From contig JAGWBY010000019.1 of the NCBI GenBank assembly GCA_021295675.1, positions 1 through 6,714 on the forward strand: DNA of 6,714 nucleotides, read 5' to 3'. Below are positions 4,789 through 6,714 of this stretch, piece by piece; the stretch's first letter is position 1; the number at the start of each line of letters is the position of its first letter. This DNA comes from Candidatus Latescibacterota bacterium. GTDB lineage: Bacteria; Latescibacterota; UBA2968; UBA8231. The notes beneath the pieces were generated by a model. It was not told the origin of the DNA. It worked only from the letters and a program-made list of their open reading frames with translations, and did no database searches. A program made the translations under genes and the position numbers.

Positions 4789-5973
4789 TTACACCGGACT
4801 CATGGGCTGCCAGTCGAACCAGCCGGCGTCGCCGTAGCGGTATGGCACCAGCAAGGTCTCGCTCTTTTCGCCCATAGCGGCAAATTGGCTCGCCCAGCGC
4901 TCGGCCACGCTCATGTACTGGTCGCGGATATCCTCCATGCGCCCTTGTTCCAAGATGCGGTCCATCTGCTGGCGCGGCAGGTCGAGATAGGCGCGGTCGC
5001 GGGTCAACAGGTAGGCGTTAGCCGCTGCGTCGAGCGTGGCTTTCTGCAACGTCAAAAAGCCGTGCGGAAAAGTCCAACCGTAGCGCCCGCCGTACCAGTT
5101 GCCAGCACAGTATTCGCCCACTTGGCCCGACAGGCCAACATTGTCCGGCAACATGCCGCCGTTGGCTTGGGCGCGCTCCACCCAAGCGTCGGTGTATTCC
5201 ACCACCCAAGCGCGGTATTTTTCGTCACCGGTGATCAGGAAGGCATTGGTCACCAGCGAGGTGACGGCTAAGTTGGTCGGCGTATCGCCCTGACGCCAGC
5301 GGTCGAACAGGGTCTGCCCCATCAAGCGGGCTTTGGCCGGATCGGCCAAGTCCTGCACACTGGTGATGCCGGGCAAGTCGAAAAAGGGCAGATTGTACAC
5401 TTCCATGCTGCCGCCCAAAGGGTTGTAACTTTGTTTGTCGCGCTCGGCCAGCGGGGCGAAATAGGGGCCGTGGCTGCCGTTGAGGCCCGAGCGCAGGATC
5501 TTGTGCTCGGGGTCGTAGTTTTGTGCTTCGGGGTCTTCGTTGAGATAAAAGCCGGCAAAGCGGCAGGCCCGTTCGACGCGCCGAGGGGCATTGGGATGAG
5601 CCAAGCACAAGTGGTAAAAGCAGATGTCGCTTTCGGCTTGGTGCATCTGGTCTTCGCGGATGCCGTATTCCTTGCTGACCGTGCCCAAGCGAGTCAGTTG
5701 GCGAGTGACGGCCTCCCACTGGCGATCAGCCAAGTGCAGCAGGTGCTCGCCGCCGCCCATCAGATAGACGAGCGGCCAATTAAAAAAAGGCTCGTAGAAA
5801 TCGTCGGGGCTGCCGCCGCCCCACTCGTCCTGCCAGATGAATTCGCCGTCCTCGCGGGTAAAGTGATCGAGAAAGGGCTGCACCGATTGATCCAAGGCGT
5901 CGAAGAGGCGGCGCTGCCACACGGCCCAGTGGGCTGGCGCATTGAGCGGGATATTTGCGGTTATAGCGGACAT
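4789..5973 (-). CDS. N-terminal fragment (394 aa) of the hairpin-like protein
   Basis: The ATG at 5973-5971 follows AGGAG at 5985-5981. The 394 residues begin as a soluble helical protein and include FTREDGEFIWQDEWGGG near residue 40 and the family-like words LRSGLNGSHGPYFAP and NVGLSGQVGEYCAGNW further in. It ends in VPYRYGDAGWFDWQPM followed by SPV and the TAA. The whole frame is genuine sequence with almost no out-of-frame tail, because the stop arises directly at the junction. Confidence 0.8.
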   Translation of the reverse strand: MSAITANIPLNAPAHWAVWQRRLFDALDQSVQPFLDHFTREDGEFIWQDEWGGGSPDDFYEPFFNWPLVYLMGGGEHLLHLADRQWEAVTRQLTRLGTVSKEYGIREDQMHQAESDICFYHLCLAHPNAPRRVERACRFAGFYLNEDPEAQNYDPEHKILRSGLNGSHGPYFAPLAERDKQSYNPLGGSMEVYNLPFFDLPGITSVQDLADPAKARLMGQTLFDRWRQGDTPTNLAVTSLVTNAFLITGDEKYRAWVVEYTDAWVERAQANGGMLPDNVGLSGQVGEYCAGNWYGGRYGWTFPHGFLTLQKATLDAAANAYLLTRDRAYLDLPRQQMDRILEQGRMEDIRDQYMSVAERWASQFAAMGEKSETLLVPYRYGDAGWFDWQPMSPV

Positions 5974-6013
5974 GTCCGTACTCCTGAGAAGATTGTAGAG
6001 GGCTGTGAGGGTG

Positions 6014-6042
6014 ATCTTAGGGAGACCAAGAGTGCGTGTAAA
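6014..6042 (-). promoter_or_regulatory. Promoter driving the hairpin-protein gene (minus strand)
   Basis: On the minus strand TTTACA (6042-6037, 5 of 6 matches to TTGACA) is followed after 17 bases by TAAGAT (6019-6014, 4 of 6 matches to TATAAT). This would start transcription near 6007, about 35 bases before the ATG at 5973. Confidence 0.5.
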
Positions 6043-6052
6043 GCGCTTGACA
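6037..6052. promoter_or_regulatory. LacI/GalR-family-like operator overlapping both divergent -35 boxes
   Basis: TGTAAAGCGCTTGACA is a 16-bp palindrome with one mismatched pair, centred on the perfect core AAGCGCTT and a central CG. This matches the general form of LacI-family operators. It covers the -35 box of the minus-strand promoter (6037-6042) and of the plus-strand promoter (6047-6052), so a bound repressor would block both. No LacI-type regulator gene is present in the window. Confidence 0.5.
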
Positions 6053-6074
6053 GGCCGAGACAGGCCGATTTATT
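6047..6074 (+). promoter_or_regulatory. Promoter driving the COX2-like lipoprotein gene
   Basis: A perfect TTGACA (6047-6052) is followed after 16 bases by TTTATT (6069-6074, 4 of 6 matches). Most of the spacer is a tandem 10-bp repeat. Transcription would begin near 6082, giving a leader of about 58 bases before the ATG at 6140. Confidence 0.45.
6049..6068. repeat. Tandem 10-bp repeat in the promoter spacer
   Basis: GACAGGCCGA occurs twice in direct succession (6049-6058 and 6059-6068). It starts inside the -35 box and ends at the -10 region of the plus-strand promoter. Gain or loss of one unit would change the -35 to -10 spacing by a full helical turn. Confidence 0.6.
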
Positions 6075-6139
6075 TGCGCTTGCTTGGGGATTTTCGCTTT
6101 AAGGCGTGGACTAAAACGGCTATTTGAGAAGGATACGCC

Positions 6140-6586
6140 ATGCGCAGCCATATCCGATTCTTGCTCTGGGGACTGATCCTGTTGGGGGCGAACGGTTGCC
6201 CGCCCGCCCTACCCCCAGGACCGCTGCGCATCCAAATCACCGGGGAAGAGTACACTTGGCAGTTCCGCTACCCAGGCCCCGACGGCGAATTGCAGACCGA
6301 TGACGATCTCACCAAGCCAGGAGAGGAGTTACACCTGCCACTTGGCATAGAAGTTGAAATCGAACTGACAAGCCGGGATTACATCTACACCTTTGCCCTA
6401 CCCCATCTCGACCTACATCAGGTGGCCGTGCCCGATTTGACCTTTGCACTGGCTTTTACCCCGCAGACCAGCGGCGTATTCGCCTTTGTCGGCGACCAAA
6501 TGTGCGGCTTTGAACACGAATCGCTCAACGGCCGCGTGGTGGTCGAGTCTCCAGCGGCTTTCGTCGATTGGCTGGCGGGGCCGTAA
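6140..6586 (+). CDS. COX2-like cupredoxin lipoprotein with most CuA ligands missing
   Basis: This encodes 148 residues. The ATG at 6140 follows AGAAGGA (6127-6133) with 6 bases spacing. A basic N-terminus and hydrophobic core lead to Cys20 in LGANGC, a somewhat atypical lipobox (Ala at -3), so it is probably a lipid-anchored protein outside the inner membrane. Residues 29-145 follow the periplasmic domain of cytochrome c oxidase subunit II: ITGEEYTWQFRYPGPDG (33-49), a DxL-xxPG turn, LTSRDYIYTFALP (76-88), VPDLTF, and MCGFEHESLNGRVVV (121-135). Against the usual CuA ligands His, Cys, Glu, Cys, His, Met it has Tyr83, Gly118, Gln120, Cys122, His126 and Leu129, so only two remain. No membrane helices of a true subunit II are present. 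It is unlikely to be a working CuA electron acceptor; another role, such as single-metal binding or structure, is open. Confidence 0.8.
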   Translation: MRSHIRFLLWGLILLGANGCPPALPPGPLRIQITGEEYTWQFRYPGPDGELQTDDDLTKPGEELHLPLGIEVEIELTSRDYIYTFALPHLDLHQVAVPDLTFALAFTPQTSGVFAFVGDQMCGFEHESLNGRVVVESPAAFVDWLAGP

Positions 6587-6613
6587 ATTCGCCACCCTAG
6601 CCATCATCTCCCC

Positions 6614-6714
6614 TCAGTCCAGCCGTACCTCCCCTCCCGCCTCTTGGCTCCGATATATCCCATCGAGGATTTTCATCACCTGTAGGGATTGTTCCGGCGG
6701 CACCGGCGAGGGCC
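6614..6714 (-). CDS. C-terminal end of a Gfo/Idh/MocA-family oxidoreductase (partial)
   Basis: The minus-strand frame enters at the right edge (first full codon 6712-6710) and gives 32 residues ending PPEQSLQVMKILDGIYRSQE plus a dozen more, with a TGA at 6616-6614. The pattern PPEQxxxVMxILDxIYRSxExGxEV is the typical C-terminal helix and tail of NAD(P)-dependent Gfo/Idh/MocA sugar or inositol dehydrogenases. The catalytic and Rossmann parts lie outside the window. It converges with the lipoprotein gene, with 27 bases between the stops and no visible terminator hairpin. Confidence 0.7.
   Translation of the reverse strand, partial: PSPVPPEQSLQVMKILDGIYRSQEAGGEVRLD

Larger units (their letters stand above)
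4077..5973 (-). pseudogene. Large (alpha/alpha)6-hairpin-like protein, probable carbohydrate-active enzyme, frameshifted
   Basis: Two minus-strand frames make one protein of about 630 residues. The first runs from the ATG at 5973 to WFDWQPMSPV and a TAA at 4789-4791. The second gives NLSMDEGDWERM in frame just beyond it (AAT at 4790-4788). From memory of related proteins, a short segment like YPVALW normally joins them, so about 17 bases (3n+2) appear lost. No signal peptide is seen, suggesting a cytoplasmic protein. Conserved-looking stretches such as NGGMLPDNVGLSGQVGEY, YGWTFPHGFLTLQKATLDAA and GHEAPWVRFLAG, with many aromatic and helical repeats, suggest a six-hairpin glycosidase-like fold. 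Reaction and substrate are unknown. AGGAG (5985-5981) lies 7 bases before the ATG. A probable LacI-type operator upstream fits a sugar-controlled gene. Confidence 0.7.

Noticed and set aside
1470..4795. Programmed ribosomal frameshifting or bypassing at the four frame changes
   Set aside because: Frameshifting or hopping cannot supply the residues that appear to be missing, no consistent slippery sequence plus stem-loop is present, and four events in three genes would be extraordinary.
4254..6102. Long plus-strand frames opposite the hairpin-protein gene (4254-4877, 4639-5271, 5431-6102)
   Set aside because: They are shadows of the minus-strand gene in GC-rich DNA. They have no start signals or recognisable motifs, and the minus-strand frames carry conserved-looking protein sequence.
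6587..6613. Terminator between the lipoprotein gene and the oxidoreductase
   Set aside because: No stem or T-run is visible in the 27 bases between the two stops.
1..6714. Defence system, toxin-antitoxin pair, insertion sequence, tRNA or rRNA
   Set aside because: No transposase, nuclease pair, terminal inverted repeats or structural RNA signature is visible on either strand.

Overview
The window is 6.7 kb of GC-rich bacterial DNA. The signal peptides, a lipoprotein and a COX2-like domain fit an aerobic bacterium with a Gram-negative-type envelope. The (alpha/alpha)6-like protein beside a Gfo/Idh/MocA oxidoreductase suggests a carbohydrate-degrading, uncultivated lineage of the Latescibacterota, Poribacteria or Planctomycetota sort. 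That placement is inference from gene content; no marker gene is present.

Layout from left to right. Positions 3-161 (+) hold the C-terminal tail of an unrecognised gene carrying a short direct repeat. Positions 160-187 form an intrinsic terminator for the minus-strand gene at 235-861, a small exported or membrane protein with its own promoter (898-927). A plus-strand operon follows: an inositol monophosphatase/CysQ-like phosphatase (992-1754), a PolX-family protein with a PHP domain (1751-3404) and a uridine kinase-like P-loop kinase (about 3382-4002). These genes are packed tightly, with an ATGA overlap and then a roughly 20-base overlap. On the minus strand lies a large (alpha/alpha)6-hairpin-like protein (5973-4077). 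A divergent control region (6014-6074) separates it from a plus-strand COX2-like lipoprotein (6140-6586). The right edge holds the last 32 codons of a minus-strand Gfo/Idh/MocA-type oxidoreductase.

The most striking property is that three otherwise well-conserved genes are broken by four small out-of-frame losses: one in the phosphatase, two in PolX and one in the hairpin protein. At each site the family sequence resumes in another frame after a gap of about 5-12 expected residues. Neighbouring genes and all gene-to-gene overlaps look intact, which points to very recent decay or to an assembly or library artefact.

Two proteins also look functionally reshaped. The PolX has lost two of its three polymerase aspartates while keeping a full set of PHP metal-ligand motifs. 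The COX2-like lipoprotein keeps only two of the six usual CuA ligands. A 16-bp LacI-type palindrome sits on the -35 boxes of both divergent promoters and could co-regulate the hairpin protein and the lipoprotein. I do not see a clearly new multi-gene system.
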